Positions 7,054 through 16,231 are shown, counted from the stretch's first letter. The stretch: 29,101 bases of DNA from an uncultured Eubacterium sp. (GCA_900543485.1 UQRM01000028.1:1-29101); one strand, 5' to 3'. Notes: a model not told the origin generated them from the sequence alone. Translations and numbers: made by a program.

Positions 7054-7803
7054 CTATATTTCCTCTATATTAACTATTCTTTTAAGATCCAGACCTGCCT
7101 CCGCGGCTCTCTCTATCCCTTCCTTATAATCCCCCACCCTGTCGGGAGTATGGGCGTCGCTGCTGATGATGAACTTCACATCTTCCACCTGCGCGGCTAT
7201 CTTTATCTCCTCCACCGTCATATGACCGTGCCATGTGTTTATCTCCATCAGAGTATCAGTCTCCGCGCAGACTTCGGCGATTGCCCGTATATCAAAGGGA
7301 CCCTTGTCTCCTGGGTGGGTCAGGATGGCTATATCGTTTTCCTTCAGAGACCTTATCACCATATCCGTATTGATCTTTTTCAGCTTGTCCTCACCGCTCC
7401 TGAAGCCCTTGTTCCAGAGCCAGTTCCTGATGCAGTGACAGCCGAACAACCCGTAATGATATCCGGCTATGACGAAATCGAATTCCTCGAACTCCTCCGG
7501 CGTGATGTCCAGTCCATTGCCACCTTCCACGATATTGGCTTCCACGCTCATCTTCACGTTGAGCTTGGGATACTTGACATTCATCCTCTCGATATCGTTT
7601 CTCATATTGACTATTTCGTTCCTGTTGATGCCGTAGAACAGATGACCCGGCCCGTGGTCAGAAATGGCGATGAACTCCAGCTTCCTGTTGAACGCCTCCC
7701 TGACGTTATCCTCTACAGACCCCTTCCCATGGGAATATGTGGTATGGGTATGTAGATCATAGACGAGTCTGTACCTGTCCGAAATCTTCTCATTGCTACC
7801 CAA
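7054..7803 (-). CDS. PHP-domain metal-dependent phosphoesterase (YcdX-like)
   Basis: The 249-residue protein starts its catalytic domain with DLHTHTTYSHG (from about residue 16), the first PHP metal-binding motif. Later motifs are ISDHGPGH, VEANIVEGG, LTHPGDKG and the C-terminal ISSDAHTPDRVG. This is the YcdX/HisK-like family of tri-metal phosphatases; the substrate is unknown. The start is a TTG (7801-7803): a strong GGAGGT lies 8 bases before it, and no ATG in frame precedes the first motif. It overlaps the end of murB by 8 bp, so translation is probably coupled. PHP genes beside murB and rapZ are a recurrent clostridial arrangement. Confidence 0.88.
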   Translation of the reverse strand: MGSNEKISDRYRLVYDLHTHTTYSHGKGSVEDNVREAFNRKLEFIAISDHGPGHLFYGINRNEIVNMRNDIERMNVKYPKLNVKMSVEANIVEGGNGLDITPEEFEEFDFVIAGYHYGLFGCHCIRNWLWNKGFRSGEDKLKKINTDMVIRSLKENDIAILTHPGDKGPFDIRAIAEVCAETDTLMEINTWHGHMTVEEIKIAAQVEDVKFIISSDAHTPDRVGDYKEGIERAAEAGLDLKRIVNIEEI

Positions 7804-8716
7804 TTATCCTTACCTCCATCTCCAGTCTCACCCCGGATTCATCGTACACTCTGGCCTGGATGATCTCCGCCAACTGCAGGATGTCCGATGCCGTGGCTCC
7901 CCCTTTGTTTATTATAAATCCACTGTGAAGCTCCGATACCTGAGCTCCCCCTACGACGAGACCTTTAAGTCCCGCGTCCTGTATCAGCTTTCCGGCGAAA
8001 TACCCTTCAGGCCTCTTGAAAAAGCTTCCTGCACTGGGAAAATTGACAGGCTGTTTCGAATTTCTCCGCTTCATCAGCTGACTCATCTCTTCCTTTATCT
8101 CTTTCTGATCGCCTTTCCTGAGCTTCAGCTCCGCTTCGACTACCACATCACCTGTTTCATGTAATATCGTATGCCTGTACCCCATATCCAGCTCACGTCC
8201 GGTCACATAGCGCTCGTTTTTTCCATCCTTGGAGATCAGTCTGGCTCCTGCCAGGATATCCCGCAGCTCTCCGCCATAGGCTCCGGCATTCATGAATACC
8301 GCCCCTCCAATAGAGCCCGGTATTCCCGACGCGAACTCGAACCCCGTGAGGCTTTCCTCCAGCGCCGCTCTGGCTACTGCCGACATCAGCGCACCGCTTC
8401 CGCAGATCAGGTTTTCCCCTTCCCGTCTGATATTATCCAGACCTTTTCCTATCCTGACCATGACACCGTCATATCCACTGTCCTTCACCAGTATATTGGA
8501 GCCGTTTCCGAATATCATATATCTGCAGCCTGATTCCGACAATACTCTCAGCATATCCTTGAGCTGCTCCGCATCACGCGGGCTTACCATAAGTCTGGCC
8601 TTCCCGCCTGCTCTGAATGACGTATACTCCGCCATAGGCGCATCTTCCACTATGATCTCAGCCGCGGCGTCCCCTGCCAAATCCGTCAGTGCCTTCTTCA
8701 ATTCATCTATCTTCAT
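7796..8716 (-). CDS. murB: UDP-N-acetylenolpyruvoylglucosamine reductase MurB
   Basis: This FAD enzyme reduces UDP-GlcNAc-enolpyruvate to UDP-MurNAc in cytoplasmic peptidoglycan synthesis. The 306-residue protein shows YTSFRAGGKA (FAD-domain start), FGNGSNILV, SGIPGSIGGAVFMNAGAYGGE, PSAGSFFKRPEG with the catalytic serine, and the C-terminal GVRLEMEV with the catalytic glutamate. The layout fits type II MurB of Gram-positives. ATG overlaps the upstream stop codon as ATGA (8713-8716), a classic coupled start, with GGCGGG upstream. The downstream PHP gene overlaps its 3' end. Confidence 0.96.
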   Translation of the reverse strand: MKIDELKKALTDLAGDAAAEIIVEDAPMAEYTSFRAGGKARLMVSPRDAEQLKDMLRVLSESGCRYMIFGNGSNILVKDSGYDGVMVRIGKGLDNIRREGENLICGSGALMSAVARAALEESLTGFEFASGIPGSIGGAVFMNAGAYGGELRDILAGARLISKDGKNERYVTGRELDMGYRHTILHETGDVVVEAELKLRKGDQKEIKEEMSQLMKRRNSKQPVNFPSAGSFFKRPEGYFAGKLIQDAGLKGLVVGGAQVSELHSGFIINKGGATASDILQLAEIIQARVYDESGVRLEMEVRIIG

Positions 8717-9978
8717 CGTTTTTCCCGCCTTTTTCTCATCTTAAGTGGCCTCTTTCTTTCCGTCTTCCGTCTTACCGTATAATTATCCACCTTGTATTCC
8801 GCCAGATCTGTAGCCAACCCTCGCTTTTCCAGTCTGTTGTTTATCGCTCTTGAAACATATGCGTAGATGACAGCGAACATAGGGATACCTATGACCATAC
8901 CTATGAAGCCGAATAAGCCTCCTCCTACCAGCACAGCGAACAATACCCAGAAACTGGCCAGCCCCGTGCTGCTGCCCTGTATCTTAGGTATCAGTATGTT
9001 CCCGTCAAATTGCTGCAATATGATTATGAATATAACGAAGTATATGCACTGCCTCGTATCCACCATCAGGAGCAGTAACGCCGACGGTATTGCGCCGATG
9101 AACGGCCCGAAAAACGGGATTATATTGGTTATTCCTATTATACAACTTATAAGAAGAGTATATTCCCATCCGAACAAGGTCATCACGATAAAACATATGA
9201 GCCCTATTATGAACGAATCTATTATCTGCCCGTTTATGAATCCTCCGAATGTCCTGTTGGTGAAATGAGCGCCCTGGACGATCTCATCGGCTGCCTTCCT
9301 GCTGAATACGGCCATGATTATTTTCTTCATCTGCGCAGCGAAATTCTCCTTGCTGTTGAGGAAATACACGCATATTATTATCCCCAGGAAAAAGTTCTTC
9401 ACCACATTGAAGACTCCCATAACGCCCTCGGATATGCCTGCCGCTATGGAACTGTACTCCGGCAGCAGCCTCTCGGTGACGAACGCTATGGCGTTTTCAG
9501 TAAAGTTGTTTATCCATCCGTTCAGAACGGCCTGGGCTTCCGGCCATCCGACCAGCTTGACATCCAGCCAGCTCCTGAGAGAATCCATACTGTCAGGCAA
9601 CAGCTGTATGATGTTGGCGATGCTCTCCACCAGACCCGGGATGATCATCCACAATATCCCCGTTATGACCACCAGCAGCACTATGATAGAAACAAGACTG
9701 GCCACCGCTTTGGAAACCGTCAACGGCCTCGGGATATTGACATTTACCCGCTTTGTAAGAGCGTATATGCTCCTCACGGTAAAATTGTATATAGGGCAAA
9801 GAAGATATGCCATCACCAGCCCATATATGAATGGGGTGAGTATAGCCAATATCACATTGATGACTTCACTGACGTCCCGCAATCTGTATATTGCAAAAAA
9901 TACAATAATACTGCATAAAACGACCAGAAACGCAGTAAGCCCCCATTTTATATGTTTTTCCTCAAAACGGATCTTCAT
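8713..9978 (-). CDS. AI-2E family (PerM/YdiK-like) membrane transporter
   Basis: The 421-residue integral membrane protein has paired N-terminal helices (about residues 10-55), a third near 68-90, a central soluble stretch, and a cluster of C-terminal helices (about 205-375). The conserved PFFGPFIGAIPS segment and a basic C-tail (KRPLKMRKRREKR) match the AI-2E/PerM family. Members are linked to export of autoinducer-2 or to Na+/H+ exchange, so the substrate should be left open. ATG is preceded by GAGGTGGGG. It is the first gene of the seven-gene minus-strand operon and is divergent from argG. No clear -35/-10 pair was found for it. Confidence 0.9.
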   Translation of the reverse strand: MKIRFEEKHIKWGLTAFLVVLCSIIVFFAIYRLRDVSEVINVILAILTPFIYGLVMAYLLCPIYNFTVRSIYALTKRVNVNIPRPLTVSKAVASLVSIIVLLVVITGILWMIIPGLVESIANIIQLLPDSMDSLRSWLDVKLVGWPEAQAVLNGWINNFTENAIAFVTERLLPEYSSIAAGISEGVMGVFNVVKNFFLGIIICVYFLNSKENFAAQMKKIIMAVFSRKAADEIVQGAHFTNRTFGGFINGQIIDSFIIGLICFIVMTLFGWEYTLLISCIIGITNIIPFFGPFIGAIPSALLLLMVDTRQCIYFVIFIIILQQFDGNILIPKIQGSSTGLASFWVLFAVLVGGGLFGFIGMVIGIPMFAVIYAYVSRAINNRLEKRGLATDLAEYKVDNYTVRRKTERKRPLKMRKRREKR

Positions 9979-10076
9979 TTCCCCACCTCTATAGTTCTAT
10001 TCTACAATAATTTATATGCAAAGTCTCCATATTTTTTAGCCATCACATAATTTTTATATTTTTTTCATCAATAGGG

Positions 10077-10104
10077 TTGAATTTACCATTTTCTAATGTA
10101 TAAT
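10077..10104 (+). promoter_or_regulatory. Sigma-A promoter of argGH
   Basis: TTGAAT (10077-10082) and a perfect TATAAT (10099-10104) are 16 bp apart, giving a leader of about 70 nt before argG. The -10 box lies inside the first ARG box. Confidence 0.7.
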
Positions 10105-10132
10105 AATAACCAGTTGTAAATTTTTATTCATT
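10095..10132. promoter_or_regulatory. Two tandem ARG boxes, ArgR/AhrC operator
   Basis: The 18-bp box at 10115-10132 reads AATGAATAAAAATTTACA on the minus strand, very close to the Bacillus-type ARG box (ATGAATAAAAATTCA). A second, weaker 18-bp box at 10095-10112 (AATGTATAATAATAACCA) lies 2 bp away and covers the -10 box. Paired boxes 20 bp centre to centre are the usual footprint of an ArgR hexamer. Arginine-dependent repression of argGH is the natural inference. Confidence 0.75.
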
Positions 10133-10181
10133 CTTAGAGTAATAACATACAAATAAAAAACGTTTACAGGAGGAAAAGAAA

Positions 10182-11450
10182 ATGGCTAAGGAAAAAGTTA
10201 TACTGGCTTATTCGGGCGGACTGGACACATCAGTCCTGGCCTGCTGGCTCAAGGAGACTTACGACTACGACGTGATCGCCGTATGCTGCAACGCGGGACA
10301 GAAGGAAGACTTCGATGCCGTGGAAAAGAAAGCGCTGGCAACAGGTGCGGTAAAAGCGTACACCTTAGATATAAGAGAGGAATTCATAACCGATTACATA
10401 TGGCCTACCCTGAAAGCAGGCGCCATCTACGAAGGCCAGTATATGCTGGGAACATCCATGGCAAGGCCTCTTATGGCTAAGAAACTGGTGGAGATCGCCG
10501 AAAAAGAGGAAGCCTTCTACATCGCTCATGGCTGTACAGGTAAAGGAAACGACCAGGTTCGTTTCGAGACCACCATCAAGGCCCTCAATCCTGCGATCAA
10601 GATCATCGCGCCATGGAGATTCTGGGATTTCAGCTCCAGGGAGGATCTGATCGAATACGCCAAGGCTCACGACATTCCTATCAGCCAGACTACAGAAAAA
10701 ATATACAGCCGTGACGAGAATATCTGGCACATCAGTCACGAGGGCGGCGAACTGGAAAACCCATGGAACGAGCATCTCGACACTATCCATGTGCTGAGTG
10801 TACCACCTGAAAAGGCTCCTGATAAGCCGACTTATGTAGACATAGATTTCGAGCAGGGCATCCCTGTCGCTCTCGATGGGAAAAAGATGGATCCCATCTC
10901 ACTGCTGACGAAACTCAACGAACTGGGAAGCGCCAACGGTGTAGGAACCATCGACATCATAGAAAACCGTCTGGTCGGCATGAAGTCCAGAGGCGTATAT
11001 GAGACTCCCGGAGGGACCATCCTCTTCGCAGCTCACTCAGGCCTGGAACAGCTGATCCTGGACAGGGATACGACTCAATACAAGAACATCGTGGCTCAGA
11101 AATTCGCTCAGCTGGTCTACGACGGCCTCTGGTTCACACCTGTAAGAGAAGCCATCAGCGCCTTCGTGGACGTAACCCAGAAGGAAGTGACCGGCACCGT
11201 CAAGATGAAGCTGTACAAAGGCAGCGCTACAGTAGCGGCGAGAAAGTCCCCTTATTCCCTCTACAACGAGGAATTCGCCACATTCAGCAAGGACGAGGTG
11301 TACGACCAGCACGACGCGGAAGGGTTCATTAACCTGTTCTCGCTGCCGCTTAAAATACGAGCTATTCAGAAACAGACCGTAGAAGGAGGAGCCAAGGAAC
11401 ATGAAGCTTTGGAAAGGAAGGTTCTCAAAGGCGGCGACTTCGTCCGCTGA
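10182..11450 (+). CDS. argG: Argininosuccinate synthase
   Basis: The enzyme joins citrulline and aspartate with ATP to form argininosuccinate, the penultimate step of arginine synthesis. The 422-residue protein begins with the ATP pyrophosphatase P-loop AYSGGLDTS (residues 9-17). It continues with [14 protein letters not shown] and ends its conserved core at [17 protein letters not shown]. An AGGAGG stands 9-10 bases before the ATG. About 20 residues beyond the normal end (from [12 protein letters not shown] to DFVR) are encoded across the start of argH, giving a 50-bp overlap in different frames. Two ARG boxes at the promoter suggest ArgR control. Confidence 0.98.
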   Translation: MAKEKVILAYSGGLDTSVLACWLKETYDYDVIAVCCNAGQKEDFDAVEKKALATGAVKAYTLDIREEFITDYIWPTLKAGAIYEGQYMLGTSMARPLMAKKLVEIAEKEEAFYIAHGCTGKGNDQVRFETTIKALNPAIKIIAPWRFWDFSSREDLIEYAKAHDIPISQTTEKIYSRDENIWHISHEGGELENPWNEHLDTIHVLSVPPEKAPDKPTYVDIDFEQGIPVALDGKKMDPISLLTKLNELGSANGVGTIDIIENRLVGMKSRGVYETPGGTILFAAHSGLEQLILDRDTTQYKNIVAQKFAQLVYDGLWFTPVREAISAFVDVTQKEVTGTVKMKLYKGSATVAARKSPYSLYNEEFATFSKDEVYDQHDAEGFINLFSLPLKIRAIQKQTVEGGAKEHEALERKVLKGGDFVR

Positions 11451-12780
11451 TGAATTCAACGCTTCCATTGAGTTCGACCAGAGACTGTACAGAGAAGATA
11501 TAACGGGAAGCATCGCCCACGCCAGGATGCTGGGGAAGCAAGGCATCATAACTCCTGACGAATCCCTCCTGATAGTTGAAACGCTGCAGGATATCCTGAA
11601 AGACATCGAGGAGGGCAAGGTGGAGTTCACCATCGAATCTGAGGATATCCACATGAACATCGAATCCATCCTCACAGAGAGGATAGGCGATGTCGGCAAG
11701 AAGCTCCACACGGCAAGGAGTCGTAACGATCAGGTCGCCGTTGACATACGCCTCTATCTCAAGAAAGAAACTGCCGCCGTCAGGTCCGTGCTGACAGAGC
11801 TGGAAGGCGCGCTGGAAAAACTGGCGAAGGAACACACCGATACTGTAATGCCAGGCTATACCCATTTACAGCGTGCTCAGCCGGTGACCCTGGCCTATCA
11901 TCTGTTGGCTTACTATCAGATGTTCTCCAGAGACATGGAAAGATTCGACGATTGTCTCCAAAGGATAGACAGGCTGCCTCTGGGCAGCGGCGCCCTTGCC
12001 GGCACCACTTACGATACCGACAGAGATTTTCTGGCAAAAGAGCTGGGTTTTGCCCAGGTGCTGCCCAATGGTATGGATGCGGTGGCCGACAGAGACTTCG
12101 CCATCGAATTCATAAATTGCTGCGCCATCACCATGATGCACCTTTCCCGTTTCTGCGAGGAGCTTATCCTTTGGAGCTCGGCCGAATTCGACTTTGTCGA
12201 GATCGACGATTCCTTCTCGACAGGGAGCAGCATCATGCCTCAGAAAAAGAATCCTGACATGGCAGAACTGATACGCGGCAAGACCGGCCGTGTATACGGC
12301 GATCTGATGAGTCTGCTGACCATATGCAAAGGTCTTCCAATGGCCTACAATAAAGACCTTCAGGAAGATAAAATACCGGTATTCGATGCAGCAGATACTC
12401 TCAAGGCTTCCGTCAGCATCTTCACCGAAATGATACTGACCATGAAGGTGAAGACCGGCAATATGGAAAAGGCGGCCAAGTACGGATACATGAACGCTAC
12501 CGACGCGGCAGACTATCTGGTTTCCAAGGGACTTCCTTTCAGGGATTGTCATGAAATAATCGGCCGGATGGTCCTGTACTGCATCAACAAAGGCATCGCG
12601 CTGGACGAACTGACCATGGAGGAATTCAAGTCCTTCTCCGATAAGTTCGACGACGACATCTACGACAAGATAGCTGTCAGGAGCTGTATAAAGGCCAAGA
12701 GATCCAAGGGTTCCACGTCCTTTGAAAGTGTCGAGGCTCAACTGGCGGATATCGATGAAAAGAAAAACGAAAGAAGCTGA
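11401..12780 (+). CDS. argH: Argininosuccinate lyase
   Basis: The enzyme splits argininosuccinate into arginine and fumarate. The 459-residue protein starts with the family N-terminus [12 protein letters not shown] and contains the fumarase/aspartase signature [12 protein letters not shown] at about residues 276-287. [19 protein letters not shown] and [14 protein letters not shown] are also conserved. The start fits the family exactly, so the 50-bp overlap with argG is real rather than a misplaced start; its ribosome site GGAGGAGCCAAGGA lies inside argG. One base separates its stop from the next ATG, so the arginine operon probably runs on into the two-component genes. Confidence 0.98.
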   Translation: MKLWKGRFSKAATSSADEFNASIEFDQRLYREDITGSIAHARMLGKQGIITPDESLLIVETLQDILKDIEEGKVEFTIESEDIHMNIESILTERIGDVGKKLHTARSRNDQVAVDIRLYLKKETAAVRSVLTELEGALEKLAKEHTDTVMPGYTHLQRAQPVTLAYHLLAYYQMFSRDMERFDDCLQRIDRLPLGSGALAGTTYDTDRDFLAKELGFAQVLPNGMDAVADRDFAIEFINCCAITMMHLSRFCEELILWSSAEFDFVEIDDSFSTGSSIMPQKKNPDMAELIRGKTGRVYGDLMSLLTICKGLPMAYNKDLQEDKIPVFDAADTLKASVSIFTEMILTMKVKTGNMEKAAKYGYMNATDAADYLVSKGLPFRDCHEIIGRMVLYCINKGIALDELTMEEFKSFSDKFDDDIYDKIAVRSCIKAKRSKGSTSFESVEAQLADIDEKKNERS

Positions 12781-12781
12781 A

Positions 12782-13444
12782 ATGAAAACCATAGCCATAA
12801 TAGATGACGACCAATATATAGGCGATATGCTGGAAGAAATACTGAAGCGCGAAGGCTACGACTGCCTTCGCGCTTATTCCGGTACGGAAGCCGTCTACCT
12901 TCTCTCGGAAAACAGACCGGATCTGATACTTCTGGATCTGATGTTGCCCGGACTCACAGGCGAAGAGGTACTCAAACATATCACCGGTATCCCGGTGATC
13001 GTCGTCAGTGCCAAGGCGGCCATCGACGATAAAGTCAGCCTCCTGTCGGAAGGCGCAATAGATTACGTCACAAAACCCTTTGATATCAGAGAACTGCTGG
13101 CCAGGATAGCGGTCCATCTCCGCCCGTCAAAAAATATCCCATCATCGATATTATCAGTGAAAGACCTTAAGCTGGATATCCTTTCACACAGTGTATCCGC
13201 AGGTGGCAAAGAGATAAAGCTGACCAAGACCGAATACGCCATATTGAAGCTGTTGATGCTCAATCCCGGCCAAGTTATCTCCAAATCATCCATCCTGGAC
13301 AGGATAAGCGCCGATACTCCAGATTGTACCGAGACCTCTCTCAAGATACATATCAGCAACATCCGCAAGAAACTTCGCCAGGTGTCGGATGACGAATATA
13401 TCGAATCAGTATGGGGCATCGGTTTCAGAGCGATAGACGGATGA
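12782..13444 (+). CDS. OmpR/PhoB-type response regulator
   Basis: The 220-residue protein has a receiver domain at residues 1-115 with the acidic pair Asp8-Asp9, phospho-acceptor Asp52 (LILLDLMLPG), and the Lys in YVTKPFDI. A winged-helix DNA-binding domain ends in RKKLRQVSDDEYIESVWGIGF. The ATG at 12782 was chosen because IAIIDDD then starts where receivers normally do. It begins one base after argH and has only a weak ribosome site (GAAAGAAG), so it may depend on coupling to argH. The partner kinase is four genes along, at 15323-16231, with an ABC transporter between. Confidence 0.93.
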   Translation: MKTIAIIDDDQYIGDMLEEILKREGYDCLRAYSGTEAVYLLSENRPDLILLDLMLPGLTGEEVLKHITGIPVIVVSAKAAIDDKVSLLSEGAIDYVTKPFDIRELLARIAVHLRPSKNIPSSILSVKDLKLDILSHSVSAGGKEIKLTKTEYAILKLLMLNPGQVISKSSILDRISADTPDCTETSLKIHISNIRKKLRQVSDDEYIESVWGIGFRAIDG

Positions 13445-13461
13445 TCGCGCCTGCCCTCATA

Positions 13462-13503
13462 TCTTTACCAATTCTTTACCTTTTTCTTTACCGCTGTCTT
13501 TAC
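13462..13503 (+). promoter_or_regulatory. Four TCTTTAC direct repeats, probable response-regulator operator
   Basis: TCTTTAC occurs at 13462, 13473, 13485 and 13497, with 11, 12 and 12 bp between starts, so the copies lie nearly on one face of the helix. They sit between the response regulator and the ABC ATPase, and the last could overlap a -35 region. Direct repeats at about one helical turn are typical of OmpR/PhoB-type binding sites. Binding by the adjacent regulator is inferred. Confidence 0.6.
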
Positions 13504-13549
13504 GGTCAGGTGCTAGACTGCATCTATCAAAGACAAGGAGGTAATACTT

Positions 13550-14467
13550 ATGGAATACGTTCTGTCCGCCGATGGACTGAGCAAATCATACAGAGATTTC
13601 AAGGCTCTCAACGGACTTTCCATCCACGTCCCCAAGGGCTCTATCTACGGATTCGTAGGAAAAAACGGAGCAGGCAAGACGACGCTGATACGTCTCATAT
13701 GTGGGCTGCAGCAGCCGACTTCCGGCAGCTTTTCCCTCTACGGCGCCGGAAACAACTGCGTAAAAGATATGGAAATGGCCAGAAGGCGCATAGGCGCCGT
13801 TGTCGAAACGCCTTCTATCTATCCCGATATGGGAGCCATCGACAATCTGAAAATGCAGTACCGAGTCCTGGGAATACCGTCATACAGCACTATCCCGGAG
13901 CTTCTGGAACTGGTAGGTCTTGAGAACACCGGGAAAAAGAAAGCTAAACATTTTTCTCTTGGCATGCGTCAACGACTGGGGATAGCCATAGCCCTGGCAG
14001 GAGATCCGGATTTTCTCGTACTGGACGAACCTGTCAACGGCCTTGATCCTCAAGGTATCATCGAGATACGGGAACTGATACTCAAGCTCAACAGGGAACG
14101 GCAGATAACGGTCCTCATCTCCAGCCACATCCTGTCGGAACTGTCCCGGCTGGCCACTCACTATGGGTTCATCGACAGAGGACAGATGATCAAAGAGATA
14201 AGCGCCCGTGAACTGGAGGCGGCCTGCCGCAAGTGTGTCCGGGTAAAAGTATCCGACATACGGATCCTATGCCGGGTCCTCGATGATATGGATATCCAGT
14301 ACAGCGTCCTGGAAAACTCACAGGCCGACATTTTCGCCCAGGTGAGCGTTTCCAGGCTGGACTCCGCTCTGGCGGAAAAAGGATGTGAATTGCTATCCAT
14401 GCAGGAACGTGACGAAAGCCTGGAGAGCTACTACGTTAACCTGATAGGAGGTGGCCACGATGAATAA
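13550..14467 (+). CDS. ABC transporter ATP-binding protein (BcrA-like)
   Basis: The 305-residue ATPase has Walker A GKNGAGKTT (37-45), the signature FSLGMRQRLGIA at about 139-150, Walker B FLVLDEPVNGLDP, and the H-loop ISSHILSEL. A C-terminal extension of about 90 residues follows, as in BcrA/lantibiotic-immunity ATPases. AAGGAGGTAATACTT precedes the ATG, one of the strongest ribosome sites in the window. It overlaps the permease gene by 8 bp. Its position inside a response regulator/kinase set suggests a peptide-antibiotic detoxification or immunity transporter; the substrate is inferred only by analogy. Confidence 0.93.
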   Translation: MEYVLSADGLSKSYRDFKALNGLSIHVPKGSIYGFVGKNGAGKTTLIRLICGLQQPTSGSFSLYGAGNNCVKDMEMARRRIGAVVETPSIYPDMGAIDNLKMQYRVLGIPSYSTIPELLELVGLENTGKKKAKHFSLGMRQRLGIAIALAGDPDFLVLDEPVNGLDPQGIIEIRELILKLNRERQITVLISSHILSELSRLATHYGFIDRGQMIKEISARELEAACRKCVRVKVSDIRILCRVLDDMDIQYSVLENSQADIFAQVSVSRLDSALAEKGCELLSMQERDESLESYYVNLIGGGHDE

Positions 14468-15311
14468 ACTCTTATCCGCCGGATTTTTCCGCCTCAAGAA
14501 AAACCTACTGTTCTGGCTATCCATGGTTTTTATGGCCATTGCCGGCATATCCTTCCCACTGGCCGCCTATGCTGATTCCCAGAAATATGGACTGGTGTAC
14601 ACACTGGAAGGAAACTTCTTCACATCAGCCGTCTTCGCCGTGATATTATCATCGGTGTTCTGCAGCCTGTTTATCGGCGCCGATTACAGCAGCGGGACTA
14701 TCAGGAACAAGGTGATAGCCGGACACAACAGGGTCAGCCTTTATCTGGCCAATCTGGTGATCTGCATCGCTGCATGTCTGCTGATGACTGCTGCCTACTC
14801 GGCCGCCTATCTGGCCACAGGGCTGCCGCTCCTGGGAACATTCACCATATCGGCAAAAACGGTGATGACCTTCGTCGCGATACTGCTGTGCCTCATCATA
14901 GCTGCGTCAGCACTGTTCACAGTGATATCCATGCTCATCAGCAGCAAAGCATCATCGGCCGTCACATGTATTCTGCTGGCCTTCATCCTGCTCTTCGCCG
15001 GGACATATCTCAACGCCAGGCTGAACGAAGAAGAAATGTACCCTGTCTATGACTATGGAGAAGAATATGGATATTACAGCAGCGAAAACGGTCCGCCTGA
15101 CGCGACTATGATAAAAAACCCTAATTACCTGGAAGGGACCGAACGCCAGGTCTATCAGTTCCTCTACGACTTCCTGCCGGGAGGTCAGATGATACAGTGC
15201 GCCTCCGGAGATGCTCTCCATCCGAAGAGGATGCCTGCCTATTCTCTCATCATCGCAGTAGCCTCCACAGGCATCGGCCTGTTTTTCTTCCGAAGGAAGG
15301 ACATGAAATAA
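14460..15311 (+). CDS. ABC-2 type transporter permease
   Basis: The 283-residue membrane protein has about six predicted helices (around residues 17-38, 52-75, 96-120, 132-155, 162-182 and 258-275). A polar, Tyr/Glu-rich loop lies between the fifth and sixth (about 185-255). This fits the BcrB/ABC-2 family and pairs with the ATPase just upstream. The ATG at 14460 has AGGAGGTGG 5-8 bases before it and was chosen over a GTG nine bases upstream that would overlap that site. It overlaps the ATPase stop by 8 bp. The acidic outer loop might contact a cationic peptide; that is speculation. Confidence 0.85.
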   Translation: MNKLLSAGFFRLKKNLLFWLSMVFMAIAGISFPLAAYADSQKYGLVYTLEGNFFTSAVFAVILSSVFCSLFIGADYSSGTIRNKVIAGHNRVSLYLANLVICIAACLLMTAAYSAAYLATGLPLLGTFTISAKTVMTFVAILLCLIIAASALFTVISMLISSKASSAVTCILLAFILLFAGTYLNARLNEEEMYPVYDYGEEYGYYSSENGPPDATMIKNPNYLEGTERQVYQFLYDFLPGGQMIQCASGDALHPKRMPAYSLIIAVASTGIGLFFFRRKDMK

Positions 15312-15322
15312 GGAGAAAAAAC

Positions 15323-16231
15323 ATGGAAATCCTGCTCTGGACCGCTATCGCAGTCCTGCTGTGCATCGTCGCAGCGCTCTCTTTGAAAATATTTCTCATG
15401 AAAAAATCCGTGCGTACAGTCAGCCGGGAATTTTCCCGGCGGCTTACCACGGATACAAATACCCTTATAGATATTCCCCATCAGGACAGCGCCGTCAGGG
15501 AGCTGGCCGGGAATATAAACGAACAGCTGCGCCTCCTTCGAAAAGAGCGGCGCAGGTTCCAACAGGGCGATATAGAGTTGAAAGAAGCTGTCACCGATAT
15601 CTCACACGACCTGAGGACACCGCTGACAGCAATCTGCGGTTATCTGGAACTGTTGCGGCAGGAAGAGACCACGGTTGACGGGAAACGCTATCTAAATCAG
15701 GTGGAAAACAGAGTTGAGGCGATGAAAAAGCTTACGGAAGAGCTGTTTCGTTACTCTCTCATGTCCTCTTCACGACAGCTGCGTCCTGAAAAACTGGATA
15801 TGAAAATCGCCCTGGAGGACAGTCTCCTGTCCTTTTACGGTACGATAAAACAGAAGGGCCTTGCGCCGGATATCTCATTTCCCGAAACACCCGTCTATCG
15901 CTTTCTCGACCCTTCTCTCCTCAATAGAATATTCGGCAATATAATAAGCAATGCGTTGAAATACAGCGACAGCGATCTTCATGTATATCTCGATGAAACC
16001 GGAACCGTTACCTTTTCCAATGAAGCGTCTGGTCTGGATCCCATTTCCGCCGGACGGCTCCTGGATCGTTTCTATACCGTGGAAAATGCCAGGGATTCCA
16101 CAGGTCTGGGTCTTTCCATAGCAAAAATGCTGAGCCAGCAGATGGGAGGCTCTCTCAAATCAGAATACCACGACGGACAGCTTTTCATCATCCTGTCTTT
16201 TCCTGAAGACAGTCAGCGCTCTTCCGTCTGA
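15323..16231 (+). CDS. Sensor histidine kinase with a single N-terminal membrane helix
   Basis: The 302-residue kinase has one hydrophobic helix at residues 3-26, a short linker, and a dimerisation domain with His95 in DISHDLRTPLTAICGYLELL. The ATPase domain has the N-box NIISNALKYS (Asn210) and GLGLSIAKMLSQQMGG. No classical DxGxG box is seen; DPISAGRLLDRFY takes its place, as in many peptide-sensing kinases. There is no extracellular domain, so it may sense through the ABC permease beside it. ATG follows AGGAG and lies 11 bp after the permease. Its 3' end overlaps the convergent Fic-like gene by 19 bp, with no terminator between. Confidence 0.92.
   Translation: MEILLWTAIAVLLCIVAALSLKIFLMKKSVRTVSREFSRRLTTDTNTLIDIPHQDSAVRELAGNINEQLRLLRKERRRFQQGDIELKEAVTDISHDLRTPLTAICGYLELLRQEETTVDGKRYLNQVENRVEAMKKLTEELFRYSLMSSSRQLRPEKLDMKIALEDSLLSFYGTIKQKGLAPDISFPETPVYRFLDPSLLNRIFGNIISNALKYSDSDLHVYLDETGTVTFSNEASGLDPISAGRLLDRFYTVENARDSTGLGLSIAKMLSQQMGGSLKSEYHDGQLFIILSFPEDSQRSSV

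Noticed and set aside
12722..12781. Earlier start for the response regulator inside argH
   Set aside because: It would add 20 residues before a receiver domain that already starts normally at the ATG at 12782.
14451..14459. GTG start for the ABC permease
   Set aside because: It would sit within the AGGAGGTGG ribosome site that serves the ATG nine bases downstream.
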